A stretch of DNA of 44,839 bases from JAGXFP01 sp046484585. Lineage in GTDB: Bacteria; Desulfobacterota; Desulfobulbia; Desulfobulbales; JAGXFP01. Location: positions 1 through 44,839 of the forward strand of contig JAWOIQ010000161.1 in NCBI GenBank assembly GCA_046484585.1. The letters run 5' to 3'. Shown piece by piece: positions 16,064 to 24,744 of the stretch. Numbering within the stretch: the stretch's first letter is position 1; each line of letters begins with the position of its first letter. The notes beneath the pieces are model-generated. The model saw only the letters and a list, made by a program, of their open reading frames with translations. It searched no databases and was not told the DNA's origin. The position numbers were made by a program, and so were the translations under genes.

Positions 16064-16609
16064 TCAGCTTTTCCCCGCCGCCGTCAACATGCCCAGGGCC
16101 TGTTCGATCTTTCCCACCACTTCGGCCAGGGGTCTGGTTGCATCGATCTCCAGATGCGACCCTTCGCGGTAAAGGGGTTCCCGTTCCGCCAGGACTTTGG
16201 CGGCTTCGGCCTTTATATCGCTGCCGGTCAGGGAGGGGCGCTGGCTGTCGCTGACCACGTCGGCGGCCAGCCGCGCGCCGATGGTCTCCGGATCGGCGCT
16301 CAGCCAGACCACCAGGCCGGTTTCCTTGAGTTTCTGCCAGACCTCCCGGTGCAGCACAGCCCCGCCGCCCGTGGAAATCACCGCTTCCGGGCGGGCCACC
16401 AGTTCTTCGAGCAACTCTTTCTCCCGGGCCCGGAAGTAAGCCCAGCCCCGCTCTCTGACCAGCTCGCTGATCTCGCCATGCCGGCTCTTCAGAACTTCAT
16501 CCATATCGACAAAATCGAGGCCAAGCCGCTGTGCCAGCAGCCGCCCCACGGAACTCTTGCCGGTCGCCCGGTAACCGATCAGGATGATTTTTTTGTGCTG
16601 TTCGGGCAC
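16064..16609 (-). CDS. aroK: Shikimate kinase
   Basis: Phosphorylates shikimate with ATP, the step two before chorismate synthase. 181 residues. Walker A GYRATGKS at 12-19, shikimate/Mg site Asp35 and Asp37 in FVDMDE, the glycine-rich STGGGAVL segment, and the lid region with RPSL are all visible. The start is GTG (MPEQHKK) with a clear GGAG about seven bases upstream; no upstream ATG fits. Same strand as aroC. The C-terminus is normal and the D1 element ends about 30 bases beyond the stop. Confidence 0.95.
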   Translation of the reverse strand: MPEQHKKIILIGYRATGKSSVGRLLAQRLGLDFVDMDEVLKSRHGEISELVRERGWAYFRAREKELLEELVARPEAVISTGGGAVLHREVWQKLKETGLVVWLSADPETIGARLAADVVSDSQRPSLTGSDIKAEAAKVLAEREPLYREGSHLEIDATRPLAEVVGKIEQALGMLTAAGKS

Positions 16610-16863
16610 GATTTACTCCATGGTCTGTTCAAATCACTATATAATAATCACAACCGCAGGGCTGATGTCGGGACCGGGAATGGGTACTTTCAGTAATTAG
16701 TCGGGCTGATAACTAGGCAGATAAGATACCCTGCAAACCCTTACATTTAAGAGTTTATCCGTACAGCTGTCAAATAGAAAAGCGACGATCGCCCTTGCGG
16801 TCATCAGCAAATTGCCTTAAATGTCTTTGAAAACCATCTCAATTACAATGACGGAGAGCATCC
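16610..16863. other. Divergent intergenic region between aroK and rdgB
   Basis: About 250 bases of AT-richer sequence that should contain promoters in both directions (for example TATATAAT-like sequence at about 16637-16646), but I cannot define a convincing -35/-10 pair. No repeat family end was recognised here. Confidence 0.4.
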
Positions 16864-17547
16864 ATGAAACATACCATAGTGCTGGCCACCCGAAACGAAG
16901 GGAAGGTCAGGGAATTCAGAGAGATCTTGAGCGATTTCGACGTGGACCTGCGCAGTCTGAACGATTTCGGCCCGATTCCCGAGGCGGTCGAAGACGGCGA
17001 AACCTTTGATGAAAACGCCTACAAAAAGGCCCATTTCACCGCCAAGGTCCTGGGCCTGCCGGCGATGTCCGACGATTCGGGCCTGGTGGTGGAAGCGCTG
17101 AACGGCGCTCCGGGTGTACACTCGGCCCGCTATGCCGGCGACAAGGCCGATGACAAGGACAATATCGCCAAACTCCTCAAAGAGATGGAAGGGATCGAAG
17201 ACCGGCGGGCCGCCTTCGAATGCGTGATCTCCCTCGCCGTCCCCTCCGGCCCGGCCCTGACCTACGAAGGCAGATGCAAGGGGACCATCACCACCAAACC
17301 CAGCGGCAGCGGGGGGTTCGGTTACGATCCGGTTTTCTATTCCCCCGAACTTGGCAAGACCTTTGCCGAAAGCACTCTTGAGGAAAAAAACCAGATCAGC
17401 CACCGCGGCCGGGCCTTAAAAGAGCTGGCCGGGGAATGCGATAAAATCGCGAAATGGCTGGAGGCCAGACTGCTCGAAGAGAAACCGCCCAAACCGGACC
17501 ACCGCCAGTTCGAGCACAATGACTGGTCGGAAGACAAGATGGTTTGA
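16864..17547 (+). CDS. rdgB: XTP/dITP diphosphatase (RdgB/HAM1)
   Basis: House-cleaning pyrophosphatase that hydrolyses XTP, ITP and dITP to monophosphates, keeping deaminated purines out of nucleic acids. 227 residues. The nucleotide-binding N-terminus VLATRNEGKVREFREIL, the SDDSGL metal/catalytic motif (about 73-78), GFGYDPVF, and the SHRGRALKEL end motif are all present. A tail of about 28 residues after the usual end (EEKPPKPDHRQFEHNDW) is polar and probably disordered. Shine-Dalgarno GGAGAG precedes the ATG. It is monocistronic as far as I can see. Confidence 0.96.
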   Translation: MKHTIVLATRNEGKVREFREILSDFDVDLRSLNDFGPIPEAVEDGETFDENAYKKAHFTAKVLGLPAMSDDSGLVVEALNGAPGVHSARYAGDKADDKDNIAKLLKEMEGIEDRRAAFECVISLAVPSGPALTYEGRCKGTITTKPSGSGGFGYDPVFYSPELGKTFAESTLEEKNQISHRGRALKELAGECDKIAKWLEARLLEEKPPKPDHRQFEHNDWSEDKMV

Positions 17548-17606
17548 GGCCGGGATTATTTCTACCATTGCAGCGATAGAGGGGGGCTCTTTGCCCTCCC
17601 GACTCC

Positions 17607-17627
17607 TGGCTTCTGGCTTCTGGCTTC
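17607..17627. repeat. Three tandem TGGCTTC heptamers
   Basis: TGGCTTC repeated three times exactly, in the gap between rdgB and the convergent UPF0280 gene. Slippage-prone short tandem repeat with no evident function. Confidence 0.85.
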
Positions 17628-17704
17628 TATCTCCTGACCTCCGCTATAGCGAAGAAACAAAAATAGCCATGCCGCAGACGATCGGACTTTGTCCAAAGCC
17701 CTCC

Positions 17705-18460
17705 TTACAGCTCCACCAGCTCAATCCGCCCCCATGCCCCCAGCTCTTCGCCGATCACAATCACCACCCCGGTAAGACCGCCGATCCCGGGAGCGAGAGC
17801 GAGGGCCGGGCCGAGATCGCCGCCCCGGCCGACTTCATTGCCTAATCGAGTCGCGGCGGCATCGGCCAGGGCGGTAGACCGGGCTACAACCGTTACCGAG
17901 TCGGCCCGGCCCAGGCTGAGGGAATGACCAACCGTTCCGGATGATGTGCAAATGCCGACCGGCATATCTCCGGCCGGGATCTTAAGCCCGAGCCGATAGC
18001 TTAAAGGGGATTCACCGGCGAAAATGGCCACGATGCTCTCTCTGCCCCTTTTCATAAAGATGTCTCCGCCGTTTTCAACCACTACCTCGGAGCAACCTTC
18101 GCCCTTTAACAACCCCCGACCCACATACTCGGCAATGACCCCGGCAACCGCCGCCATCGGTCCGACCCCGGCCGCCTGACCGGCCTGAAGCATCTCCCGG
18201 ACCAGCGGCACGGCGGTGGGGTCGTCTGGTAAAGGCGCCAGGGCATCGACAAAGGCCGGACAGCGGCTCAAATAATTTTCCAGCTGGTTCCGGTACTGGA
18301 CGACCAGATTGGTGGCCCCTTCCCTCAGGTCCACCGGGGCGAGGATGTGCAGATCGGTTTCCCGGACCTTGATCTGAAATGATTGCACGCCGGGATCTGG
18401 AATCGTTCGATATCGGCGCTCCCGATATGATTCCGGGGGTTTTTTTCGTTTGCCGGCCAT
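17705..18460 (-). CDS. UPF0280 family protein (ApbE-like fold)
   Basis: 251 residues. Matches the UPF0280 family, related in fold to the FAD:protein FMN transferase ApbE. Visible features: PMAAVAGVIAEYVGRGLL, VVVENGGDIFM, and CTSSGTVGHSLSLGRADSV, followed by ALADAAATRLGN, the ordering typical of the family. Reaction unknown; ApbE relatives bind a flavin nucleotide. Start set at ATG 18458-18460 (MAGKRKKPPE), a normal family start with a basic N-terminus; the longer frame to 18625 runs into the family A repeat at 18483-18692 and is not credible. Convergent with rdgB. Confidence 0.85.
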   Translation of the reverse strand: MAGKRKKPPESYRERRYRTIPDPGVQSFQIKVRETDLHILAPVDLREGATNLVVQYRNQLENYLSRCPAFVDALAPLPDDPTAVPLVREMLQAGQAAGVGPMAAVAGVIAEYVGRGLLKGEGCSEVVVENGGDIFMKRGRESIVAIFAGESPLSYRLGLKIPAGDMPVGICTSSGTVGHSLSLGRADSVTVVARSTALADAAATRLGNEVGRGGDLGPALALAPGIGGLTGVVIVIGEELGAWGRIELVEL

Positions 18461-18482
18461 AATTTCTCGGTTATCCTGGAGA

Positions 18483-18692
18483 TTGATGGCGTCGCAAAAA
18501 GTCGCAAACTCCTGCGTTGCTGCAAAAATTGTCTCGTCGTTGCGGCGGACTGAACTACGCTGCATTCCGAAATTCGCGCGCCTTGGATCTGACGATTTAC
18601 TTAGCCATCCCATTGTTGTACCCATAGGGCATAAGTTTCGTACGAGCAGGCAAGCTGCTCAACTCAGCTTTAACTTTTTGCGAGGCCATCAA
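18483..18692. repeat. Family A element with two interior modules
   Basis: Ends TTGATGGCGTCGCAAAAAGT and ACTTTTTGCGAGGCCATCAA. Possible 4-base flank duplication AGAT. The interior has CTCCTGCGTTGCTGCAAAAA as in the 4480 and 22189 copies, then GTACCCATAGGGCATAAGTT with CGTACGAGCAGGCAAGCTGC, which recurs inverted at 24765-24825. It lies between the divergent starts of the UPF0280 gene and the glycosyltransferase pair. Confidence 0.85.
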
Positions 18693-18776
18693 GATTATCG
18701 GTCTCGCGAAGCAACCCGACTGCGAAAAGTCGTTTTTAGCAGAAATCACCTTATCCCGAAAAAGGCAGGAAGGTTA

Positions 18777-19394
18777 TTGAAAAAAAAACTGATTCTCTTC
18801 ACCCGGTATCCGGAAGCGGGCCGGGTTAAAACCAGACTGATCCCGGCTTTAGGCCCTCAGGGGGCCGCCGCCCTGCAAGAACGGATGACCGAGGATACCC
18901 TGCGGACCGCCGAGGCGGCAGCCGCCGAAAACGGCCTCGACCTGGAAATTCGTCACGCGGGCAGCGATACCGGGCAGATGGCGGAATGGCTCGGGCCGCA
19001 CCACGGCTATCGCGGGCAGGGATCCGGCGATCTTGGCGACAAAATGGCCCGCGCTTTTGCCGACGCCTTTCAAGACCACTATCACCAGGTCATGATCATC
19101 GGGGCCGACTGCCCCGCCCTAACCTCTAAAACTCTGGCCGATGGCTTTGCCGGGCTCCGCGGCCATGCACTGGTACTCGGTCCGGCGGCGGATGGCGGCT
19201 ACTACCTGATTGGCCTCAGCCGCCCCTGCCCGGAACTTTTCGCCGGGCAACCCTGGGGGAGCGATACGCTGTTGTCGACAACCATCAGTGTTGCCCGAAA
19301 ACTTGATCTGACCTTTCATCTTCTTGAGGAGCTGGCCGATGTCGACCGTCCCGAAGACCTCGAAGCTTTCGGTAATCATTCCGACCCTGAATGA
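18777..19394 (+). CDS. TIGR04282-family (DUF2064) glycosyltransferase-like protein
   Basis: 205 residues. Recognised from LILFTRYPEAGRVKTRLIPA at the N-terminus, IIGADCPALT (nucleotide/metal site) and LGPAADGGYYLIGL. The family resembles nucleotidyltransferase/GT-A folds and is named for an arsenosugar-associated glycosyltransferase role; the real substrate is uncertain. The start is most likely TTG 18777 (Leu-Lys-Lys-Lys), with AGGAAGG just upstream; the longer open frame from 18450 is repeat sequence and the opposite gene's start. The next gene overlaps it by 56 bases in another frame. The TIGR04282-TIGR04283 pairing is a known neighbourhood, so the two probably act on one pathway. Confidence 0.85.
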   Translation: MKKKLILFTRYPEAGRVKTRLIPALGPQGAAALQERMTEDTLRTAEAAAAENGLDLEIRHAGSDTGQMAEWLGPHHGYRGQGSGDLGDKMARAFADAFQDHYHQVMIIGADCPALTSKTLADGFAGLRGHALVLGPAADGGYYLIGLSRPCPELFAGQPWGSDTLLSTTISVARKLDLTFHLLEELADVDRPEDLEAFGNHSDPE

Positions 19395-20046
19395 GGCGGG
19401 CAGGCTGAACGCCGCCCTCGAATCACTCCGGCCGGGCCGCGATCTGGAAGTCATCATCGCCGACGGCGGCAGCAGCGATGCAACGGTCGCTATTGCCGAA
19501 AAGAGCGGCGCCAGGGTGGTGACCTCGCGCCCGGGCCGCGCTTTCCAGCAGAATGCCGGGGCCGCCGCCGCCGGCGGCGAAATACTCTTATTCCTCCATG
19601 CCGACACCCGTCTGCCCGCCGATTTTGCCGAACTGAGCCGCGCCTGCCTGAGTGAAAATGGCGTAGCGGCCGGCGCCTTCAGCCTGTCAATAGAGCTGGC
19701 GGGGCCGGCAATCAGGTTCATTGAAAAGATGGCCAATCTGAGATCAAGGCTGCTGCAGCGCCCCTATGGCGATCAGGCCCTGTTCATGACCAGGCGGAAT
19801 TTCGCGAGAATCAGAGGTTTTCCGGAAATAGAGATCATGGAAGATTTCGCCTTGGTCGGCAAACTGCGGCAACTGGGCCGGATAAAAACCTTGCCGGCCG
19901 CGGCGGCCACTTCCGGCCGGCGTTGGCAGAAACTGGGGGTAGTCAAAACCACCCTGATCAATCAGGCCATCGTCATCGGCTACCTGCTCGGCCGGTCGCC
20001 GACCTCTCTGGCCAGCTGGTACCGAATCTCGTCCAGTTCCCGCTGA
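19339..20046 (+). CDS. TIGR04283-family glycosyltransferase (GT2)
   Basis: 235 residues, GT-A fold. LSVIIPTLNEAGRL, IIADGGSSDAT, the metal-binding FLHADTRLP, and MEDFALVGKLRQLG are the hallmarks of the TIGR04283 group. It probably transfers a sugar from a nucleotide donor, together with the upstream partner. Start chosen at ATG 19339 with GAGGAG about 8 bases upstream; it lies inside the previous gene, so translation is coupled. The 3' end overlaps the convergent cvpA gene by 67 bases, so both C-termini share DNA on opposite strands. Confidence 0.87.
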   Translation: MSTVPKTSKLSVIIPTLNEAGRLNAALESLRPGRDLEVIIADGGSSDATVAIAEKSGARVVTSRPGRAFQQNAGAAAAGGEILLFLHADTRLPADFAELSRACLSENGVAAGAFSLSIELAGPAIRFIEKMANLRSRLLQRPYGDQALFMTRRNFARIRGFPEIEIMEDFALVGKLRQLGRIKTLPAAAATSGRRWQKLGVVKTTLINQAIVIGYLLGRSPTSLASWYRISSSSR

Positions 20047-20615
20047 TATTTGGGATCCGGCGATCGGGGCCGGGCCGGCAGACGTTCGCTGTTCTCGGCA
20101 TAAATCGAAGGGATTGCCGGCACCTTGGGTCTGAAACCGGCCCGCAGGTCCGGATCGTTAATAAAGGACATGACCAGAAGGGAGCCCCCGTTCAGAAAAG
20201 GGTAGAAATAAGACTTTTTCAGAAAAGTCGCCGAATTGGACATCAGCCCGGCCAGCACCATGAAGATCAGAATGACAACAAAGATCCCCTTGCCCATTCC
20301 GAACACCCCTCCCATTACCCGGTCCAGGCCTCCGAGCATCGAAATCTTCAGAAACTTCCGGAGCCCGAAACCCAGGTAGATCACAGCCAGATAAACCAGG
20401 CAAAACAGGAGAAAGTAGGTAAGCAGAAAGGCCAGTTGCGGGGTCGAAATATAGCCCGTCAGAAAGCTGGAAAAAAAGAGATAGAACCGGCCGGCAACGA
20501 TAAAGGCGAGTACCAGGGCGACGATAAAGGATAATTGCCGGGCAAATCCGGTCCAGACCCCACGGGCGGTGAGCAGAGAAAGTATTAGAATTATCGCGGA
20601 ATCAATTGAACTCAT
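19980..20615 (-). CDS. cvpA: CvpA family membrane protein
   Basis: 211 residues with four hydrophobic segments (about 5-15 with 25-42, 48-65, 66-85 and 105-128) and a polar cytoplasmic tail rich in Pro, Arg and Glu. It matches the CvpA/colicin V production family: SIDSAIILILSLLTARGVWTG at the start and a Gly-rich GLDRVMGGVFGMGKGIFV segment. Family members are inner-membrane proteins linked to envelope stress tolerance; the mechanism is unknown. No good Shine-Dalgarno before ATG 20613-20615. Convergent overlap of 67 bases with the glycosyltransferase gene. Confidence 0.87.
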   Translation of the reverse strand: MSSIDSAIILILSLLTARGVWTGFARQLSFIVALVLAFIVAGRFYLFFSSFLTGYISTPQLAFLLTYFLLFCLVYLAVIYLGFGLRKFLKISMLGGLDRVMGGVFGMGKGIFVVILIFMVLAGLMSNSATFLKKSYFYPFLNGGSLLVMSFINDPDLRAGFRPKVPAIPSIYAENSERLPARPRSPDPKYQRELDEIRYQLAREVGDRPSR

Positions 20616-20680
20616 CGGATTTTAATATTAAACTTTTTCCGGTTAAACTCAAGCTTTAAAAAATTTGGCTAAATCGTTTT

Positions 20681-20707
20681 TTTACAATAATTATAATTAG
20701 ATATGAT
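20681..20707 (+). promoter_or_regulatory. Possible promoter of the phosphopantetheinyl transferase gene
   Basis: TTTACA (20681-20686) and TATGAT (20702-20707) with a 15-base spacer in a short AT-rich stretch between divergent genes. The spacer is shorter than ideal, so the call is tentative. Confidence 0.35.
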
Positions 20708-20749
20708 CCTGATCATGCCGGTCACGGATTCAAGGGATAACCCAACCAA

Positions 20750-21493
20750 ATGATTCCCGCCGAAAGGTTAAAACTGGAAACCGCCAATGATTCCCTCAAG
20801 GACAACTTCGGCGGGGATCAATTCCCGGAACCGGTTTTGATCGATCTTGACCGGCTCCAAAGAGAACTGGCCGCAAACCTTTTTGATCCGGCTGAATACC
20901 TGGATCCGCGGGAACTTGCAACTTTTCAGGGCTTTAAATATCAGAAAAGAAAGGTTGAGTGGCTGGGCGGGCGCCTGGCCGCCAAGCTGGCGGTTCTCGA
21001 TCTGACCGGCCGGGAGCCGACCGCCGGGGCCATGCGCGAATCGTTGATCAGCGCCGATCAACACGGCAAACCTTTTTTAGAAGCCCCGGCGGTACCATCC
21101 GAAGTGTCGATCTCCCACAGTCAAGGCCTGGCTTTAGCCATGGCCGTGAGCAATAAAGCTTGCGGACTGGATATCCAGAAGATCTCCGCGGCGACCGTCC
21201 GGGTCAAGGAGAAGTTCTGCACCCCGGCGGAGGAAGAGATAATCACCTCTCTTGATCGGGCAATGCCGCCGCCCGCCGCTCTAAGCCTGCTGTGGAGCAG
21301 CAAAGAGGCCCTGCGCAAGGCCCGGGGCGGGCATCCCCTGACCGGCTTTACCGCGATGCGGCTGACCGCAGCCGTGGAGGCAGGCGCCGAGAGCTGGCTC
21401 CTGACAATGCGGGCCGCTGACGATACTTACCGGATTCTGACTTTCTTTCATAAAGATTTCGCCATGGCCATCTGCCTGCTCCCAAAACCTTAA
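20750..21493 (+). CDS. 4'-phosphopantetheinyl transferase, Sfp type
   Basis: Transfers phosphopantetheine from CoA to a serine of carrier proteins. 247 residues, the two-fold Sfp architecture. Diagnostic residues: VSISHSQGLALA (about 118-129), CGLDIQ with metal-binding Asp (about 141), and WSSKEALRKA with the catalytic Lys-Glu (about 181-190). Length excludes the short AcpS type. Which carrier protein it serves cannot be told: there is no PKS/NRPS in this window, so fatty-acid or a distant pathway is possible. ATG 20750 has only a weak Shine-Dalgarno. A Crp-family gene starts 12 bases after the stop. Confidence 0.88.
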   Translation: MIPAERLKLETANDSLKDNFGGDQFPEPVLIDLDRLQRELAANLFDPAEYLDPRELATFQGFKYQKRKVEWLGGRLAAKLAVLDLTGREPTAGAMRESLISADQHGKPFLEAPAVPSEVSISHSQGLALAMAVSNKACGLDIQKISAATVRVKEKFCTPAEEEIITSLDRAMPPPAALSLLWSSKEALRKARGGHPLTGFTAMRLTAAVEAGAESWLLTMRAADDTYRILTFFHKDFAMAICLLPKP

Positions 21494-21505
21494 GGAACCC
21501 TACCG

Positions 21506-22186
21506 ATGCAATCAACCGAAGTCCTGAAAAAAATCCCCCTCTTCAACGGCCTGACCGAGCAGCAACTCACCGATCTGGCCAAGATAATTGCCGAGCGGAG
21601 TTTCAAAAAAGGCGAGAATATCTTCGCCGAGGGAGACGAAGGCGTCGGCTTCTATATTCTGGCGGAGGGACAGGTCAAGATCTATAAGCTGTCGGTGGAG
21701 GGCAAGGAGCAGATTCTCCATATTTTCGGCCCCGGCGAACCCTTTGCCGAAGCGGCGGTCTTTACCGGGCGCTCTTTCCCGGCCTACGCCGACGCCATGC
21801 AGAACAGCAAGACCTTTTTCCTTCCGCGCCAGGCTTTCGTGGACCTGATCGAGGCCAACCCGTCCCTGGCCATGAACATGCTGGGCGCCCTGTCGATGCG
21901 CCTGAAAAAATTCGCCGGGATGATCGAGGCCCTTTCCCTGAAAGAGGTGCCCGGCCGCCTCGCCTCCCATCTTTTGCTGTTAAGCGAGCAGCAGGGCAGC
22001 AGCGATTTCCCCCTGAACATCAGCAAGACCCAGCTGGCCAGCCTGCTCGGCACCATCCCGGAAACCCTGTCGCGAATCTTCAACCGGCTGAACAACAAGG
22101 GATATATCGAATCCAGCGGCCCCCGAGTCAAGATCGTTGACCGGGAAGGCATGGAGGCCCTGGCTTCCGGTGAGGAAAAGCTTTAG
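21506..22186 (+). CDS. Crp/Fnr family transcriptional regulator
   Basis: 226 residues: N-terminal cNMP-binding-like beta roll (about 10-125, with FYILAEGQVKIYKLS and FGPGEPFAEAAVF), a long dimer helix, and a C-terminal winged helix-turn-helix (about 170-210, ISKTQLASLLGTIPETLSRI). It has no cysteine at all, so it cannot be an Fe-S oxygen sensor like FNR; the ligand may be a cyclic nucleotide or haem/NO as in DNR-type proteins. Shine-Dalgarno AAGGA. Close behind the phosphopantetheinyl transferase gene. A family A repeat begins two bases after the stop. Confidence 0.9.
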   Translation: MQSTEVLKKIPLFNGLTEQQLTDLAKIIAERSFKKGENIFAEGDEGVGFYILAEGQVKIYKLSVEGKEQILHIFGPGEPFAEAAVFTGRSFPAYADAMQNSKTFFLPRQAFVDLIEANPSLAMNMLGALSMRLKKFAGMIEALSLKEVPGRLASHLLLLSEQQGSSDFPLNISKTQLASLLGTIPETLSRIFNRLNNKGYIESSGPRVKIVDREGMEALASGEEKL

Positions 22187-22188
22187 AA

Positions 22189-22384
22189 TTGATGGCATCG
22201 CAAAAAGCACCCTAAAGGGTGAAAATCGCCAGCTCCTGCGTTGCTGCAAATGTCTCGTTATTACAGCGTACTGAAGTACGCTTCATTTCTCGAAATTCGC
22301 ACGCCTTGGATCTGACGATTTTCACCCCGCAAGGGGGTATTGCATGCTTAGCCATCCCATTTTAACTTTTTGCGAACTCATCAA
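22189..22384. repeat. Family A element, complete copy
   Basis: Ends TTGATGGCATCGCAAAAAG and CTTTTTGCGAACTCATCAA are inverted repeats. Interior: CACCCTAAAGGGTG dyad, CAGCTCCTGCGTTGCTGCAA, central GCGTACTGAAGTACGC, CACGCCTTGGATCTGACG. Best reference copy of the family, almost collinear with 4480-4645. Confidence 0.9.
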
Positions 22385-22439
22385 ATCCGGCTTGCGTTGC
22401 AACCGTCACCGCCACACATTATCTCCCATCCCCCCGATC

Positions 22440-22597
22440 GTAACCGTTCACGGGGTAAGCCACCCAGGATTGGCCAATCTCCCAGCCGGTAAGCGATTGC
22501 AGGGTGCCGGAGATGCAAGGCATCGGCCTGCGATGTGTACTGATGTACATGAGCAGGCCGATAACAAAGCAGATTCGGTGCCCTGTAATCGCTTATC
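22440..22597. repeat. Family E element E1
   Basis: Begins GTAACCGTTCACGGGG; the inner part is a strong dyad from GTAAGCGATTGCAGGGTGCC to GGTGCCCTGTAATCGCTTAT. The core reads GATGCAAGGCATCGGCCTGC, hairpin GTGTACTGATGTACAT, then GCAGGCCGATAAC. Flanks CCCGATCG and CCTGATCG may be an imperfect 8-base duplication. It ends ten bases before the ettA stop. Confidence 0.75.
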
Positions 22598-22606
22598 CTG
22601 ATCGAA

Positions 22607-24289
22607 TCAAACCCTGGTCAAATGCCGGTACTTGATGCGGTGGGGCTGATCGGCCTCGTGGCCGAGTCTGGCCTTGCGGTCTTCCTCGTATTCGGAATAG
22701 TTGCCGTCGAACCAGACCACCCGACTGTCGCCTTCGAAGGCCAGGATGTGGGTGGCGATCCGGTCCAGAAACCAGCGGTCATGGCTGATCACCACCGCGC
22801 AGCCCCCGAAGTTGCCCAAGGCCTCTTCCAGGGCGCGCAGGGTATTGATATCAAGATCGTTGGTGGGCTCGTCCAGCAGGATGACATTGGCGCCCTCCTT
22901 CAAAACCTTGGCCAGATGGACCCGGTTGCGCTGGCCGCCGGACAGGAGTCCGACCTTTTGCTGCTGTTCGGTCCCGGAGAAGTTAAAGCGGCCCACATAG
23001 GCCCGGGAGTTGATCTCGCCGCTGCCGAGCTGGATCATGTCCAGGCCGTCCGAGATCACCTCCCAGATGGTCTTGTCGGGGTCAAGCTCCCGGCTCTGAT
23101 CGACATAGGCGAGCCTGACCGTGCCGCCGACCGTAAAACTGCCGGCATCAGGCGCTTCCTGACCGGTTATCATCCGGAACAGGGTGGTCTTGCCGGCGCC
23201 GTTTGGGCCGATTACACCGACGATACCGCCGGGGGGCAGAGAGAAGGTCATCTCATCGACCAGAAGCCGGTCGCCGTAACCCTTTTTAACCTTCTCGGCC
23301 TCGATCACCACCTTGCCGAGCCGGGGGCCGGGCGGAATAAAGAGCTGCATATCTTTCAAGCGGTCCGGGCCGCCGTCATCCAGGAGTTTTTCATAGGCGG
23401 TGATCCTTGCCTTGCCCTTGGCGTGACGGCCCTTGGGGGACATCCTGATCCATTCCAGTTCCCGTTTCATGGTCTTCTGACGGTCGCTCTCCTGCTTTTC
23501 CTCCTGGCTCAGCCTTTTTTGTTTCTGTTCCAGCCACGAGGAATAATTGCCCTTCCAGGGAATGCCCCGGCCCCGATCCAGCTCCAGGATCCAGCCGGCA
23601 ACGTTATCCAGAAAGTAGCGGTCATGAGTGACAGCGATAACCGTTCCCTCGTAGCGCTGCAAATGCTGCTCCAGCCAAGCCACCGTCTCGGCATCGAGAT
23701 GGTTGGTCGGCTCGTCCAGGAGGAGGATATCGGGCTTGCGGAGGAGCAGCCGGCAGAGGGCCACCCTGCGTTTCTCACCACCGGACAGAATCCCGATTTT
23801 AGTCTCGGGAGGCGGGCAGCGCAGGGCGTCCATGGCCATCTCCAGGCGGGAATCGAGGTTCCAGGCGTCAAGAACATCAAGCTTATCCTGAACCTTGCCC
23901 TGCCGTTCGATCAGATCGTTCATCTCGTCATCGGACATCGGTTCGGAGAATTTTTCGTTGATCAAGTTGAACTCATTAAGCAGATCGACGGTCTCCTGAA
24001 CCCCCTCCTCGACCACCTGCCGGACGCTCTTCTCGCTGTCAATCCGTGGTTCCTGTTCCAGAAAACCGATCGTATAGCCGGGAGAGAGATGGATTTCGCC
24101 GTTGAACTCCTGATCCTCGCCGGCCAGGATCCGCAGCAGGCAGCTCTTGCCGGAACCGTTCAGGCCGAGGACACCGATCTTGGCTCCGTAAAAATAAGAG
24201 AGCGAAATATTCTCCAGAACCGGTTTTTTATTGAAAAATTTACTGACCGTGATCATCGAATAGATGATCTTGTTGTCTTCGTTTGCCAT
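22607..24289 (-). CDS. ettA: Energy-dependent translational throttle protein EttA (ABC-F)
   Basis: 560-residue cytoplasmic ATPase with two ABC domains and no membrane segments; binds the ribosomal E site and gates elongation by ATP level. Domain 1: Walker A GLNGSGKS, signature LSGGEKRRVAL, LLLDEPTNHLDAE. Linker with charged coiled coil (about 240-290, KQKRLSQEEKQESDRQ). Domain 2: GPNGAGKTTLF, LSGGQRNRVHLAK, LLDEPTNDLDI. The long arm insertion NEFNLINEKF in domain 1 and overall length are EttA-like rather than Uup or ARE. Shine-Dalgarno AAGGGAAAACC before the ATG. Monocistronic. Confidence 0.95.
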   Translation of the reverse strand: MANEDNKIIYSMITVSKFFNKKPVLENISLSYFYGAKIGVLGLNGSGKSCLLRILAGEDQEFNGEIHLSPGYTIGFLEQEPRIDSEKSVRQVVEEGVQETVDLLNEFNLINEKFSEPMSDDEMNDLIERQGKVQDKLDVLDAWNLDSRLEMAMDALRCPPPETKIGILSGGEKRRVALCRLLLRKPDILLLDEPTNHLDAETVAWLEQHLQRYEGTVIAVTHDRYFLDNVAGWILELDRGRGIPWKGNYSSWLEQKQKRLSQEEKQESDRQKTMKRELEWIRMSPKGRHAKGKARITAYEKLLDDGGPDRLKDMQLFIPPGPRLGKVVIEAEKVKKGYGDRLLVDEMTFSLPPGGIVGVIGPNGAGKTTLFRMITGQEAPDAGSFTVGGTVRLAYVDQSRELDPDKTIWEVISDGLDMIQLGSGEINSRAYVGRFNFSGTEQQQKVGLLSGGQRNRVHLAKVLKEGANVILLDEPTNDLDINTLRALEEALGNFGGCAVVISHDRWFLDRIATHILAFEGDSRVVWFDGNYSEYEEDRKARLGHEADQPHRIKYRHLTRV

Positions 24290-24744
24290 GGTTTTCCCTT
24301 AAAATATTGTTTTAGCTGTTTTCGTTTAACGAGCCGCCGCGGGAGGACGGATTGCCGGAGAAATATTAAAAATCCGGCCATCTTGTCAATGAATAACTGG
24401 TGATTTTACTTTTGTTTATCGTGCCCGAAAGGGCGGCCGGTTGATTCGCCCGCTTTTTGAAAAACCTGAAGCAGCCGACCCTCGGAAAGCAGAAACGGAT
24501 ACCCCCTCAGGCAGCAGTCATTCTAGCATGCCGGGCAAGTTTCGGATATGACATAAATTCAAAGTGTTACCTGGCGACAGCGGTAAAAGCCCTCACTTGA
24601 TTGGAAAAAGCTGCCGTTTTCGAAAGACTTGTTATGCAAAAAGTTGCATAATCCCCTGACTTTAACCGTATAAATCCATGAAAACAATTGTCTTAGATTA
24701 ATTTTAGCTTTACTCTTCAACAAAATAATTTTCCCCGGTCTCAA
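24290..24744. other. Gene-free stretch upstream of ettA
   Basis: No coding sequence recognised over about 450 AT-richer bases. It should hold the ettA promoter near its left edge. It contains the palindrome listed at 24632. Confidence 0.5.
24632..24651. promoter_or_regulatory. Perfect palindrome, possible operator
   Basis: TTATGCAA, four-base spacer, TTGCATAA: 8-bp perfect arms. It is not part of any repeat family I see in the window. The form suits a dimeric regulator's site, but no T-tract follows, so it is not a terminator. Confidence 0.4.

Noticed and set aside
18461..18625. N-terminal extension of the UPF0280 protein
   Set aside because: Runs through a family A repeat; ATG 18460 gives the normal family length.
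22622..24403. 593-codon open frame opposite ettA
   Set aside because: Mirror of conserved ABC motifs; no recognisable protein and no start context.
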